A stretch of 64,000 bases of DNA from Streptomyces humi (GTDB lineage Bacteria; Actinomycetota; Actinomycetes; Streptomycetales; Streptomycetaceae): positions 1 through 64,000 of the forward strand of contig NZ_LBMU02000010.1 of NCBI RefSeq assembly GCF_001005085.2, in the 5' to 3' direction. Below are positions 16,781-25,483 of this stretch, in pieces (within the stretch, counting starts at the first letter, position 1; each line of letters opens with the position of its first letter). The position numbers and the translations under genes are program-made. The notes beneath the pieces were generated by a model. That model had not been told where the DNA came from. It searched no databases and saw nothing but the letters and a program-made list of their open reading frames with translations.

Positions 16781-17497
16781 ATGACTGCGTCCGCCCCCGA
16801 CGCGCCCACGGACCCGCCGGCCGCCGGCCGCGGTCCCGCCGCGCTCTCCTCCCTCTCGCAACAGGTCAAGCCCAAGCTGCGCGGCTGGTTGCACCTGGGC
16901 ATGTTCCCGGCCGTACTCATAGCGGGCCTCGTCCTCACCGCCCTCGCCGACTCACCGCGCGGCCGGGTGGCCTGCGGGATCTACGTGCTGACGGCCTGCC
17001 TGCTGTTCGGCGTCAGCGCGCTGTACCACCGGGGCGACTGGAGCCCGCGCATGGACGGCATCCTGCGCAGACTCGACCACGCCAACATCTTCCTGATCAT
17101 CGCGGGCACCTATACGCCCCTGACCCTGCTGCTCCTGCCGGAGGCGAAGGGCCAGTGGCTGCTGTGGAGCATCTGGGGCGCGGCGGCCGCGGGCATCGTC
17201 TTCCGGGTGTTCTGGGTCGGCGCACCGCGCTGGCTGTACACGCCCTGCTACATAGCGATGGGCTGGGCGGCCGTCTTCTTCCTGCCCGACTTCATGCGCA
17301 CCGGCGGTATCGCCGTCCTGGTCCTGGTCATCGTCGGCGGCCTGCTCTACAGCGCGGGCGGCGTGATCTACGGCATCAAGCGCCCGAACCCGTCACCGCG
17401 CTACTTCGGCTTCCACGAGGTCTTCCACTCGCTCACGCTGGCCGCCTTCGTCGTCCACTACGTGGGCATCTCCCTGGTGGCGTACCAGCACTCGTAG
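16781..17497 (+). CDS. Hemolysin III / PAQR-family membrane protein (TrhA-like)
   Basis: This 238-residue integral membrane protein has about seven helices. It carries family motifs: SALYHRGDWS with RRLDHANIFLIIAGTYTP, and the C-terminal FHEVFHSLTLAAFVVHY, whose histidines with SxxxH and D form the conserved metal site of PAQR/HlyIII proteins. Bacterial members have been linked to membrane lipid homeostasis; a pore-forming role is not general. ATG 16781 fits the promoter spacing; ATG 16772 lies too close to the -10. The perfect palindrome over the promoter implies repressor control. A terminator follows directly. Confidence 0.88.
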   Translation: MTASAPDAPTDPPAAGRGPAALSSLSQQVKPKLRGWLHLGMFPAVLIAGLVLTALADSPRGRVACGIYVLTACLLFGVSALYHRGDWSPRMDGILRRLDHANIFLIIAGTYTPLTLLLLPEAKGQWLLWSIWGAAAAGIVFRVFWVGAPRWLYTPCYIAMGWAAVFFLPDFMRTGGIAVLVLVIVGGLLYSAGGVIYGIKRPNPSPRYFGFHEVFHSLTLAAFVVHYVGISLVAYQHS

Positions 17498-17517
17498 CTC
17501 CACCCCACCTCCCGCGC

Positions 17518-17550
17518 GTGGCCACGGCTCCCGAGCCGTGGCCACTTTTT
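17518..17550 (+). terminator. Intrinsic terminator of the hemolysin III-like gene
   Basis: GTGGCCACGGCTC and its perfect complement flank a 2-base centre (a 13-bp stem) and are followed by TTTTT. This is the only classic U-tailed terminator noticed in the window. It starts 20 bases after the stop codon. Confidence 0.9.
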
Positions 17551-17573
17551 CATGCCCTGACACTCCCTACCTG

Positions 17574-17603
17574 TTGACAGTAACTAGATTTTGAGAGTTA
17601 CTT
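17574..17603 (+). promoter_or_regulatory. Promoter and inverted-repeat operator of the MFS exporter gene
   Basis: The -35 TTGACA (17574-17579), an 18-base spacer and TTACTT (17598-17603) precede the ATG by 7 bases, so the mRNA is probably leaderless. AGTAACT and AGTTACT (17579-17585, 17596-17602) form a perfect inverted repeat spanning from the -35 edge to the -10. The TetR regulator encoded after the exporter is the obvious candidate binder. Confidence 0.7.
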
Positions 17604-17610
17604 TCATTTC

Positions 17611-19179
17611 ATGGCTACTGTCACTCACGCTGGTGAGACACCCCCGGACCCCCGCCGCTGGTGGGCGCTGGGCGCCCTGGTCGCGAGCATGCTGGTGCTC
17701 GGCTTCGACACGACGATCCTCAACGTGGCACTGCCGACGATGGCCGGGCAGCTCGGCGCCACCACCAGCCAGCAGCAGTGGATGGCCGACGCGTACGTCG
17801 TCGTCTTCGCCTCGCTGATGCTCCCGGCCGGCCTGCTCGGCGACCGCTTCGGCCGCCGCCGGATGCTCGTCACCGGACTCGTGGTCTTCCTCGCCGGTTC
17901 CGTCATGGGCGCCCTCGCCGACGACGTGAACTGGGTGGTCGCCGCCCGCACGGTGATGGGCGTCGGCGCGGCCCTGGTGATGCCGCTGGCGATGTCGGTG
18001 CTGCCCTCGCTGTTCGGCCCCGCCGAGCGGACCCGGGCCGTCGGCGTCGTCTCGGCCGCCTCCGCGCTCGGCCTGCCGCTCGGCCCGATCATCGGCGGCT
18101 GGCTGCTCAACCACTTCTGGTGGGGCTCGGTCTTCCTGATCAACGTGCCGATGGTCGCGATCGGCGTCGCCGCCTGCGTCTTCCTGCTCCCCGAGACCAG
18201 CGACCCCGCCTCCCCCCGGGTCGACGTCCTGTCCACCGTGCTCACCGCGACCGGCCTCGGCGCCCTGATCTACGCCATCATCGAGGCCCCCGACCGCGGC
18301 TGGGGCGACCCGCTGGTGCTCGTCCTGCTCGGCCTCGCCGTGCTCCTCGTCGGGGGCCTGGTACTGCGGGAACGCCAGGTCGAGCGGCCCATGCTCGACA
18401 TGGAACTGCTCACCCACCGCGGCTTCCTGCTGAACGCGACCGCGGCGACACTGGTGATGTTCGTCCTCTCCGGCCTGATGTTCGTCCTGCCGCCCTACCT
18501 CCAGGCGGTCCTCGGCAACGACGCCTTCGGCACCGGACTGCGCATGCTGCCCATGATGGGCGGCCTGATGGTCGCCGCCCGGGGCGCCCAGCCCTGCGTG
18601 GCCCGCTTCGGGTCACGGGCCGTGGTCTCCGCGGGCCTGGTCGTCCTCGCCTTCGCCGCGCTCCTGGGCAGCCGTACGACCGTCCACGACGGGTACGGCT
18701 TCACCGCGCTGTGGCTGTCCATAGCGGGCCTCGGCTTCGGTTTCTCCGTCGTCCCCTCGATGGACGGCGCGCTCGGCGCCCTCCCCGCGGACCGGGCCGG
18801 CAGCGGCTCCGGACTGCTGATGACCCTGCGCCAGGTCGGCGGCGCGATCGGCATCGCCCTGCTGGGCAGCCTGCTCGCCGGCGTCTTCCGGGACCGGCTG
18901 GACGTCACCGGTCTGCCCGCCCCGCTCGGCCACACCGCCGGCGAGTCGGTGGTCGCCGCCCACCTGGTCGCCGCGCGGACCGGCGCGGCCCGCCTGGCCG
19001 ACTCCGCGAACGCCTCCTACGTGCACGGCATGGGCCTGGTCCTGCTGGTCTGCGGGATCGCGGCGCTCGCGACCGCGCTGCTGGCCGCCGCGCTGCTGCC
19101 CGACACACCCACCACGCGCCGCACCGAAGAGGACGGCACCCCGGCCGTGGCCCCCACCGCGGTCGATGCCGGAGAATGA
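17611..19179 (+). CDS. DHA2-family MFS multidrug exporter (EmrB/QacA type, 14 helices)
   Basis: This 522-residue proton-driven drug efflux protein has fourteen predicted membrane helices. Motif A is GDRFGRRRMLVTGL (loop 2-3), the DHA2 motif near helix 1 is LGFDTTILNVALPTMAGQL, and motif C-like glycine/proline spacing (ALGLPLGPIIGGWLL) lies in helix 5. ATG 17611 follows the -10 by 7 bases without a ribosome site. The TetR gene begins within a few bases of its stop, and an operator-like repeat covers the promoter. Together they form a self-contained drug-inducible resistance unit. Substrates unknown. Confidence 0.9.
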   Translation: MATVTHAGETPPDPRRWWALGALVASMLVLGFDTTILNVALPTMAGQLGATTSQQQWMADAYVVVFASLMLPAGLLGDRFGRRRMLVTGLVVFLAGSVMGALADDVNWVVAARTVMGVGAALVMPLAMSVLPSLFGPAERTRAVGVVSAASALGLPLGPIIGGWLLNHFWWGSVFLINVPMVAIGVAACVFLLPETSDPASPRVDVLSTVLTATGLGALIYAIIEAPDRGWGDPLVLVLLGLAVLLVGGLVLRERQVERPMLDMELLTHRGFLLNATAATLVMFVLSGLMFVLPPYLQAVLGNDAFGTGLRMLPMMGGLMVAARGAQPCVARFGSRAVVSAGLVVLAFAALLGSRTTVHDGYGFTALWLSIAGLGFGFSVVPSMDGALGALPADRAGSGSGLLMTLRQVGGAIGIALLGSLLAGVFRDRLDVTGLPAPLGHTAGESVVAAHLVAARTGAARLADSANASYVHGMGLVLLVCGIAALATALLAAALLPDTPTTRRTEEDGTPAVAPTAVDAGE

Positions 19180-19184
19180 CCGCC

Positions 19185-19817
19185 ATGACGGCACCAGACA
19201 CCTCCTGCTCCCCCGCCGACAACCCCCGGCTCGGACTCCGCGAGCGCAAGAAGATCAAGACCCGCGAGGCGATCCGCTCCGCGACGTACGCGCTGGTGGA
19301 GGAGCAGGGGTACGACGCCACCACGATCGAGCAGATCGCCGAGCGGGCCGAGGTGTCGCCGTCGACCGTCTTCCGGTACTTCCCGACCAAGGAGGACATC
19401 GTCCTCACGGACGAGTACGACCCGCTGATCATGGAGGAGCTCCGGGCGCGGCCCGCCGACGAGCCGTGGCCGGACTCCCTGCGCTACGTGATGCACCGGG
19501 CGGTCCAGCTGGGCATGAAGGAACCCCTGCGGGTCTCCCGGCTCCGAACCCGGCTGATGGTCGAGGTCCCGGCGGTGCGCTCCCGGATGATGGAGAGCAT
19601 GTCGGCCACCGGCCGCATGCTCTGCCAGGCCATCGGCGAGCGCACCGGCCGGGACCCGCAGAGCCTGGAGGTCCGGGTCTACGCGATGTCCCTCGTCGGA
19701 GGCCTGATGGAGACCTCGATGTACTGGGCGGAGCACGCCCACGAGGGCGACTTCGACGCCCTCCTGGACCGCACCCTGGACGTCATCGGGTACGGCCTGC
19801 CGCCGGAAAACCACTGA
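19185..19817 (+). CDS. TetR-family transcriptional regulator
   Basis: This 210-residue regulator has an N-terminal helix-turn-helix, TTIEQIAERAEVSPSTVFRYFPTKED (about 46-71, read in two parts), preceded by the typical RERKKIKTREAIRSAT helix. A helical ligand domain follows. ATG 19185 has GGAG ten bases upstream. An in-frame ATG at 19176 overlaps the exporter stop and is an alternative. Co-transcribed with the exporter, it probably represses the shared promoter at 17574-17603. YFPTKED with downstream WPDSLRYVMHRAV resembles MftR/YbiH-like actinobacterial drug-responsive regulators. Confidence 0.9.
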   Translation: MTAPDTSCSPADNPRLGLRERKKIKTREAIRSATYALVEEQGYDATTIEQIAERAEVSPSTVFRYFPTKEDIVLTDEYDPLIMEELRARPADEPWPDSLRYVMHRAVQLGMKEPLRVSRLRTRLMVEVPAVRSRMMESMSATGRMLCQAIGERTGRDPQSLEVRVYAMSLVGGLMETSMYWAEHAHEGDFDALLDRTLDVIGYGLPPENH

Positions 19818-19850
19818 GGTCACGCCCGGTCCCCGTGCCATCCTGACCAG

Positions 19851-20573
19851 GTGAAGACCGCCGAGATCCACGTCGAAGTCGCCCCCGAGCTGGCCCTGTT
19901 CGTCCCGCACGCCCGCCGGGTGGGCGTCCACCCGCTCGCCGTCGACGGTGTGTCGACGCTCGGCCACGTGATCGAGTCGCTGGGCGTCCCGCTGACCGAG
20001 GTCGGCACGCTGCTGGTGGACGGCCGCGAGGTGCCGGTCGCCCACATCCCCGGGGACGGCGAGCGGGTGGCCGTACGCCCGGTCAGCCGCCCCCAGCCCG
20101 TCCCCGGCGCCCCGCTCCGGTTCCTCCTCGACGTCCACCTCGGCACCCTGGCCCGGCGGCTGCGCCTGCTCGGCGTGGACACGGCGTACGAGTCGACGGA
20201 CATCGGCGACCCGGCCCTCGCGGCCCGCTCGGCGGCCGAGAAACGGGTCATGCTGAGCCGGGACCGGGGCCTGCTGCGCCGCCGCGAGCTCTGGGCCGGC
20301 GCCTACGTCTACAGCACCAGCCCCGACGACCAGCTCCGCGACGTCCTCGCCCGCTTCGCCCCCGCCCTGCACCCGTGGAGCCGCTGCACCGCCTGCAACG
20401 GCGTGCTGCGGGCGGCGGCCAAGGAGGAGGTGGCGGAGCAGCTCAAGGGCGGCACACAGAAGTCGTACGACGTCTTCGCGCGGTGCGAGGAGTGCGGGCG
20501 CGCCTACTGGAAGGGCGCGCACCACCGGCAGCTGGAGGAGATCGTGGCGCGCGCCCTCGCCGAGTTCGCCTGA
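19851..20573 (+). CDS. Mut7-C RNase-domain protein with N-terminal ubiquitin-like domain
   Basis: This 240-residue protein begins with a beta-grasp (MoaD/ThiS-like) Mut7-C ubiquitin domain (1-82, ending GDGERVAVRPV). The Mut7-C PIN-like domain follows (~88-165), with acidic residues in FLLDVHLGTLARRLRLLG, ESTDIGD and MLSRDRGLL. At the C-terminus is a zinc ribbon of two CxxC pairs (CTAC, CEEC). It is predicted to act on RNA, but family function is poorly known. GTG start with little ribosome site. It follows the TetR gene by 33 bases and may be read from it. Confidence 0.85.
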   Translation: MKTAEIHVEVAPELALFVPHARRVGVHPLAVDGVSTLGHVIESLGVPLTEVGTLLVDGREVPVAHIPGDGERVAVRPVSRPQPVPGAPLRFLLDVHLGTLARRLRLLGVDTAYESTDIGDPALAARSAAEKRVMLSRDRGLLRRRELWAGAYVYSTSPDDQLRDVLARFAPALHPWSRCTACNGVLRAAAKEEVAEQLKGGTQKSYDVFARCEECGRAYWKGAHHRQLEEIVARALAEFA

Positions 20574-20591
20574 ACCGGCCGTAGCCCGGGG

Positions 20592-21917
20592 TCAGTTGCG
20601 GCCGAGCGCCCGGTACTCCCAGCCGGCCGCGCGCCACCGGACCGGGTCCAGGGCGTGCCGGCCGTCCACCACCCGGCGCCGGTTCACCACCGAGCCCATG
20701 ACCTCCGGGTCGATCTCCCGGAACTGCGTCCACTCGGTCAGCAGGACCACCACGTCGGCGTCCGCGGCGGCCTGGAGCGCGTCGGTCCCGTACGTGAGCT
20801 CCGGGTGGACGCGGCGGGCGTTGTCCATCGCCACCGGGTCGTAGACGGTCACCCGGGCGCCGGCCCGGTGCAGGCCGGCGGCGACGTCCAGGGCGGGGGC
20901 GTCGCGGATGTCGTCGGAGTCGGGTTTGAAGGCCGCGCCCAGCGCGGCCACCCTCGTCCCGGCGAGGTCCCCGCCGGCCAGCTCACGGACCAGGTCCACG
21001 GTGCGGGCCCGGCGGCGCTGGTTGATCCCGTCCACCTCGCGCAGGAAGGCGACCGCCTGGGCGACGTCCAGTTCCTCGGCACGGTGGATGAAGGCCCGGA
21101 TGTCCTTGGGCAGGCAGCCGCCGCCGAACCCCAGCCCCGGCTTGAGGAAACGGCCCCCGATCCGGTCGTCGTGGGCCAGCGCCTCGGCCAGCCGCTGCAC
21201 GTCGGCGCCGGTGGCCTCACAGACCTCCGCCATGGCGTTGATGTACGAGATCTTCGTGGCCAGGAAGGAGTTGGCGGCGACCTTGACCAGTTCCGCGGTC
21301 GGCAGGTCGGTGACCACCACCGGGGTGCCCTGTTCGATGACGGGCGCGAACACGGTGCGCAACCGCTCCTCCGCCCAGGCCGATTCGGTGCCGAACACCA
21401 GCCGGTCGGGGTGCATGGTGTCGTCCACGGCGAAGCCCTCGCGCAGGAACTCCGGGTTCCAGGCCAGCTCCACGGCGTCCCCGGCCGGTGCGGTGGTGCG
21501 CACCAGCTCCGCCAGCCGGGCCGCGGTACCCACCGGCACCGTGGACTTCCCGACCACCAGCGCCCGGCGGCGCAGATGCCGGGCCAGCTCGGTCACCGCG
21601 CCCTCCACGAAGCGCAGGTCGGCGGCGTACGAGCCGGACTGCTGCGGGGTGCCCACGCAGACGAAGTGGACGTCGCCGAAGTCCGCCGCCTCGGCGAGGC
21701 TGGTCGAGAAGTGCAGCCGGCCCGAGTCCAGGGCCTTGACCAGGAGCTCCGCGAGACCTGGCTCGAAGAAGGGCACCTCCCCGGCTCTCAGCAGGTCGAT
21801 CTTCGCGGGATCCACGTCGACACCGAGCACCTCGAAGCCGAGCTCCGCCATGCACACGGCGTGCGTGGCGCCCAGGTAGCCGGTGCCGATGACGGTCAGA
21901 CGGGGACGGGTGTCCAT
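20592..21917 (-). CDS. ugd: UDP-glucose 6-dehydrogenase
   Basis: This 441-residue NAD-dependent enzyme oxidises UDP-glucose to UDP-glucuronate. The N-terminal Rossmann motif VIGTGYLGATHA lies at 9-20, the hinge KVAANSFLATKISYINAMAE at about 212-231, the catalytic Cys268 in GFGGGCLPKD (263-272), and a C-terminal domain with AFKPDSDDIRDAP. ATG 21917 follows GGAGGAATC. It is on the same strand as, and downstream of, the beta-helix and glycosyltransferase genes, separated by a hairpin (22004-22034). UDP-glucuronate supply fits a polymer made by that GT2 synthase. UDP-ManNAc dehydrogenase is a less likely alternative. Confidence 0.88.
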   Translation of the reverse strand: MDTRPRLTVIGTGYLGATHAVCMAELGFEVLGVDVDPAKIDLLRAGEVPFFEPGLAELLVKALDSGRLHFSTSLAEAADFGDVHFVCVGTPQQSGSYAADLRFVEGAVTELARHLRRRALVVGKSTVPVGTAARLAELVRTTAPAGDAVELAWNPEFLREGFAVDDTMHPDRLVFGTESAWAEERLRTVFAPVIEQGTPVVVTDLPTAELVKVAANSFLATKISYINAMAEVCEATGADVQRLAEALAHDDRIGGRFLKPGLGFGGGCLPKDIRAFIHRAEELDVAQAVAFLREVDGINQRRRARTVDLVRELAGGDLAGTRVAALGAAFKPDSDDIRDAPALDVAAGLHRAGARVTVYDPVAMDNARRVHPELTYGTDALQAAADADVVVLLTEWTQFREIDPEVMGSVVNRRRVVDGRHALDPVRWRAAGWEYRALGRN

Positions 21918-22003
21918 GATTCCTCCGGGAGGTCGGGGAGCAGACGCAATGCCCGTATGTGGATGAAAGGGGCATGCGGGGGATACGTGAGGGCCGGGCG
22001 CGG

Positions 22004-22034
22004 GCGAGGGACCCGGCGTGACCGGGCCCCTCGC
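22004..22034 (-). terminator. Hairpin directly after the downstream beta-helix gene
   Basis: Arms of 13 bases (GCGAGGG-N-CCCGG and complement) carry one mismatch and a 5-base loop, beginning 2 bases after the TCA/TGA stop at 22037. The stem is strong but lacks a T-run. It separates the beta-helix genes from ugd and may be leaky. Confidence 0.65.
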
Positions 22035-22036
22035 CG

Positions 22037-23524
22037 TCAGGAGGAGCAGGCGACGTTGGCGAGGCCCTTCGTCGCGTCGCCGACCTTGTTGTCGCAGGTG
22101 ACCTTGTTGCCGTCGGCGGGCGTGAGGTGGAAGCCGTAGCCGGGGCCGTCGACCTGCGCGGTGTTGGCCTGGAAGACGTTCCCGGTGCCCCAGCCGTCGA
22201 GGATCCGGTGGGTCTGGAAGCCGTCCTCGCGGGAGTGCCGGCCCACGTTGCCCTTGATCAGCCAGTCGTTGCCCTTGACGTCGACCCAGGAGTCGTTGTG
22301 GCCGCCGCTGAGGTCCGCGCCGTCGAAGGTGTTGCCGATGACGGAGCCGCCCGTGGTGCCCTCCTTGATGTCGACGGACTCGGCGGTGGTGGCGCTGACG
22401 TGGTTGCCACGGATGACGTTGTGGTCGCTCCGGTCCGGCTTGCAGTCGGTGACGGTGCACCAGTTGGACTCCGCGGAACCGACGTAGATCCCCTCGCCGA
22501 ACTGCTCCTTGCGCTTGCCGGTGTCGCGGACGGTGTTGTTCTCGACCACGTTGCCGGAGCTGAAGTCGCGCAGGTGGATGCCCTCGTCGCCGATGTTCTC
22601 GACCGTCAGGCCCTGGATGACGGTGCCCTGGACGCGGTCGGCCATGACCCCCTTCTGGCCGTCGCGGACCGTGAAACCGAGCAGCCGCCAGTGGCTGGCG
22701 CCGTCGAGGTGGAAGGCGTAACCGCCGTCCACGTCACCGGCGTCCAGGACCGCGCCGGGGCCGCCGCACAGGAAGATGGGGCGGTCCGCCGTGCCGGGGG
22801 TGTCGGCGGTGAACCGGTCCGCGTAGACGCCGTCCAGCATCCTGATGACGTCACCGGGCCGGGCCTGCTTCAGCGCGTCCTTCAGGGACTTGGCGTCGCC
22901 GACGGTGACGGTGGCGGCGGGACACGTCACCGGCCCGGCCGCCCCGGCCCCTGCCGAGCCGTCGGCGACCGCCCCGGCCGCCCCTTCGGTGGCCGCCCCG
23001 GCCGTCCCTTCGACGGCCGCCGTGTCGCCCGGTGCCGGACCGGAGGCCGTGGCACCCGAGCCGTCGGTGTCGCCCCCGTCACCCCCGTCACCCCCGTCGT
23101 CCGTGGCTCCGGCGACCGGGATGGTGGGACCGGCGGTGGGACCGGCCCCGTACACGACGGCCCGGTCATCACCGGCGGACACCCCGGCCACGACCAGTGC
23201 CACCACCGAGACCACCAGGGCGACCGACGCCACCCACAACGGCACACCACCGGAAACCCAGATCCGCCGCACCCGCTGCCCGACGGACTCCCCCACCGAG
23301 AACCCACCGCCACCGGACAGGCCGCCACCGGACAGGCCGCCACCGGAGAGGCTGCCGTCGGTCGCTGGGGAGCCGCCGCCGGTGGGCAGGCCGCCGTCGA
23401 CCGGCGGAGCGCTGCCGTCGGTGGGCGGGCTGCCGGCGGCGGAGGAGCCGGGGGCGGGGCCGGGGGGCGGGCTGCCGGTGCCGGGGCGGGCGTCCGGGGG
23501 CGGTGGGAGGGCGTCGTCGTTCAT
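22037..23524 (-). CDS. Membrane-anchored right-handed parallel beta-helix protein
   Basis: In this 495-residue protein, residues 1-92 are a Pro/Gly-rich cytoplasmic region with GGGLS repeats. Then come one membrane helix (93-116) and an Ala/Gly/Thr-rich linker. From ~215 lies a parallel beta-helix, with N-ladder phrases such as GNVVENNTVRDTG, NVIRGNHVSA and VIGNTFDGADL and a few cysteines (CTVTDCKPD). This fold is typical of polysaccharide lyases, epimerases and hydrolases. ATG 23524 overlaps the stop of the upstream beta-helix gene (ATGA), showing coupling. I see no AlgG-type DPHD motif, so activity is open. Confidence 0.75.
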   Translation of the reverse strand: MNDDALPPPPDARPGTGSPPPGPAPGSSAAGSPPTDGSAPPVDGGLPTGGGSPATDGSLSGGGLSGGGLSGGGGFSVGESVGQRVRRIWVSGGVPLWVASVALVVSVVALVVAGVSAGDDRAVVYGAGPTAGPTIPVAGATDDGGDGGDGGDTDGSGATASGPAPGDTAAVEGTAGAATEGAAGAVADGSAGAGAAGPVTCPAATVTVGDAKSLKDALKQARPGDVIRMLDGVYADRFTADTPGTADRPIFLCGGPGAVLDAGDVDGGYAFHLDGASHWRLLGFTVRDGQKGVMADRVQGTVIQGLTVENIGDEGIHLRDFSSGNVVENNTVRDTGKRKEQFGEGIYVGSAESNWCTVTDCKPDRSDHNVIRGNHVSATTAESVDIKEGTTGGSVIGNTFDGADLSGGHNDSWVDVKGNDWLIKGNVGRHSREDGFQTHRILDGWGTGNVFQANTAQVDGPGYGFHLTPADGNKVTCDNKVGDATKGLANVACSS

Positions 23525-25479
23525 TCGCTCATCACCGGTTCCGGTCGGCGGCCCGCCACGGCGATCTCGCTCGCGGGCGGGGCGGGCAGCGGTGCCTTGT
23601 CGGAGTACGGGTGGACGATTCCGCCGTCCCTGCCCCGCCGGCCCCGCCGTCTGCGCCGGCCCATCGCGGCCGAGAACAGGATGAGCAGCAGGATGCCGGT
23701 CCACAGCAGGGTCATCGGGCTCGCGTAGTGCTTGACCTTGACCCAGAAGGAACTGGTGTCGTACCAGGCGAAGGTCTGGTTCTCCTTGATGTCGGCACCG
23801 CCGTGCGAGCGGCTGGAGTCCAGCGCGCTGGGGCCGACCCCGCCGATCACGTTGAAGGAGACCGACGTACCGTCCACGGCGCCGACCAGGCTGACCCCGT
23901 GACTGGTCGCGTCCTGGACGGTGTTGCCGCGGATGTCGGCGTCCGAGTCCCGCACGTACACGCCGGTCTCCGGGCCGTCGATGATGTTGCCGGTGACCGT
24001 GGCGCCGGTGACCCCGTCTCGGACCGAGATGCCTTGCCGGTCCTGCCCGCTGAGCCGGTTGCCGGTGATGGACACCTTGTCGGCCGCCAGGCGGGCCACG
24101 ATGCCCATGTCACCGCCCTCGATGCGGTTGTTCTGCACGCCGACGTCGAAGCCGCCGAGCACCTCGACGCCGTACCGGCCGTTGTCCTTGGCCACGCTGT
24201 TGGCGACCGAGTTGGAGCCGTAGCTGTCGACGGCCTGCCCGGAGGCGGAGGGCCCGTCGGCGAGCGGCTTGCCGCTCAGTGTGTAGCCGTTGCCGCCGTT
24301 GCCCTGCGCGGTGGAGCCGCTGATCCGCACCTGCTGGGTGGCCCGGGAGAGGATGAAGCCGTCGCCGCCGTTGTCCTTGGCGACCGTGCGCTGTACCAGC
24401 GAACTGGAGACGAAGCGGTGCAGGACCACCCCGTCCTCCAGGCTGTCCCGCACGGTCGTGTCGCTGATCTCGATCCCCGTCGCACTGGAGATGAAGATCC
24501 CGAAGGCGTTGCCGGTGATCGTCGAGTGGGTGATGGAACCGGAGACGTAGGACAGGCCCGCGGTCGAGAACCGGGCGTCGGGCGTGGTCAGCGCGCCCGA
24601 GGGCATGGCCGTGATCCCGCTGCTGTCGGAGCTGCCGTCGTCCCGCGCGTCGTCCTGCTGCGCCCGTTCACGCGCGGCCTTGCCGTGCACCTGGCCGGTG
24701 TCCTCCAGCGAACCGGTGTTGGGCCGGTCGGTCCCGGTGAGGCTGAGCCCTCCGGTACGGCCGCTCCAGAACCCCAGGTTCGACAGCGCGGTGTGCGTCA
24801 TCCGGAACTGTCCGCCGATGGTGCGGATGTAGGCGCGGCCGTCCCGGACGTCGGTGTCGGGCTTGTCGGCCCGCGGGTTCCAGCTGGTGATCGTCAACGG
24901 CGCCTGCGCGGTGCCCTGGAGGGACAGCTCGCCGCCGAAGGAGACGATGGAGACGAAGCCGCTGCGGTTGCTGGCCATCCGCAGCGTCAGTCCGCCCGGG
25001 TTGGACAGCTTCAGCTTGGCGCCGACGTTGAGGTAGATGTTCTCGGTCAGAACGTACGACCCGTCCTTGCGCCGCACGAAGGTCTGCGGGGCGAGTCTGA
25101 GCAGGTCGGCCACCGTGTAGGGGGCGCGGCGCTCGGTCAGCACCAGGGTGTAGCCGTTGTCGGTGTCCAGCCGGTACGGCACGGTCCACTTGGTGCTTTG
25201 CAGGGGTGCCACCGAGGTGAACGCCCGTACCTGGTTGAGCCGGTGGTCCTCGTCGGCGACCAGGGCGGCCTGGGTCTCCGCGTCCTCGGAGGCCGCCCGC
25301 TGCTTGTCGGCGGCCCCCTTCCCGTCCGCGTGGGCCGTGGCCGAGGTCCCCAGCAGCAGCGGCACCGCCACCGCGCAGGCGCCGAGCAGGCCCACCGCCC
25401 TGGCACCGGCCCGGCGCAGCCGCCCGGCACCCGGTCTTCTCCGCGTCACGCTTCTCCGCGTCATGAGACGTGCGGTCAT
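23521..25479 (-). CDS. Exported beta-helix protein with C-terminal membrane anchor
   Basis: This 652-residue protein has an arginine-rich signal peptide (residues 1-51, ending ATAHADG). A parallel beta-helix runs from about 180 to 560, with repeated phrases such as ITGNAFGIFIS, VQNNRIEGGDMGIV, VTGNIIDGPETGVYV and IRGNTVQD. A single C-terminal membrane helix (589-607) and a very basic cytoplasmic tail (RRRRRGRRGR) follow. Orientation puts the helix outside the cell. It sits between the GT2 synthase (4 bases away) and a second beta-helix gene (4-base overlap), so it likely binds or modifies the polymer at its exit. Enzymatic residues not identified. Confidence 0.78.
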   Translation of the reverse strand: MTARLMTRRSVTRRRPGAGRLRRAGARAVGLLGACAVAVPLLLGTSATAHADGKGAADKQRAASEDAETQAALVADEDHRLNQVRAFTSVAPLQSTKWTVPYRLDTDNGYTLVLTERRAPYTVADLLRLAPQTFVRRKDGSYVLTENIYLNVGAKLKLSNPGGLTLRMASNRSGFVSIVSFGGELSLQGTAQAPLTITSWNPRADKPDTDVRDGRAYIRTIGGQFRMTHTALSNLGFWSGRTGGLSLTGTDRPNTGSLEDTGQVHGKAARERAQQDDARDDGSSDSSGITAMPSGALTTPDARFSTAGLSYVSGSITHSTITGNAFGIFISSATGIEISDTTVRDSLEDGVVLHRFVSSSLVQRTVAKDNGGDGFILSRATQQVRISGSTAQGNGGNGYTLSGKPLADGPSASGQAVDSYGSNSVANSVAKDNGRYGVEVLGGFDVGVQNNRIEGGDMGIVARLAADKVSITGNRLSGQDRQGISVRDGVTGATVTGNIIDGPETGVYVRDSDADIRGNTVQDATSHGVSLVGAVDGTSVSFNVIGGVGPSALDSSRSHGGADIKENQTFAWYDTSSFWVKVKHYASPMTLLWTGILLLILFSAAMGRRRRRGRRGRDGGIVHPYSDKAPLPAPPASEIAVAGRRPEPVMSE

Positions 25480-25483
25480 GGCC

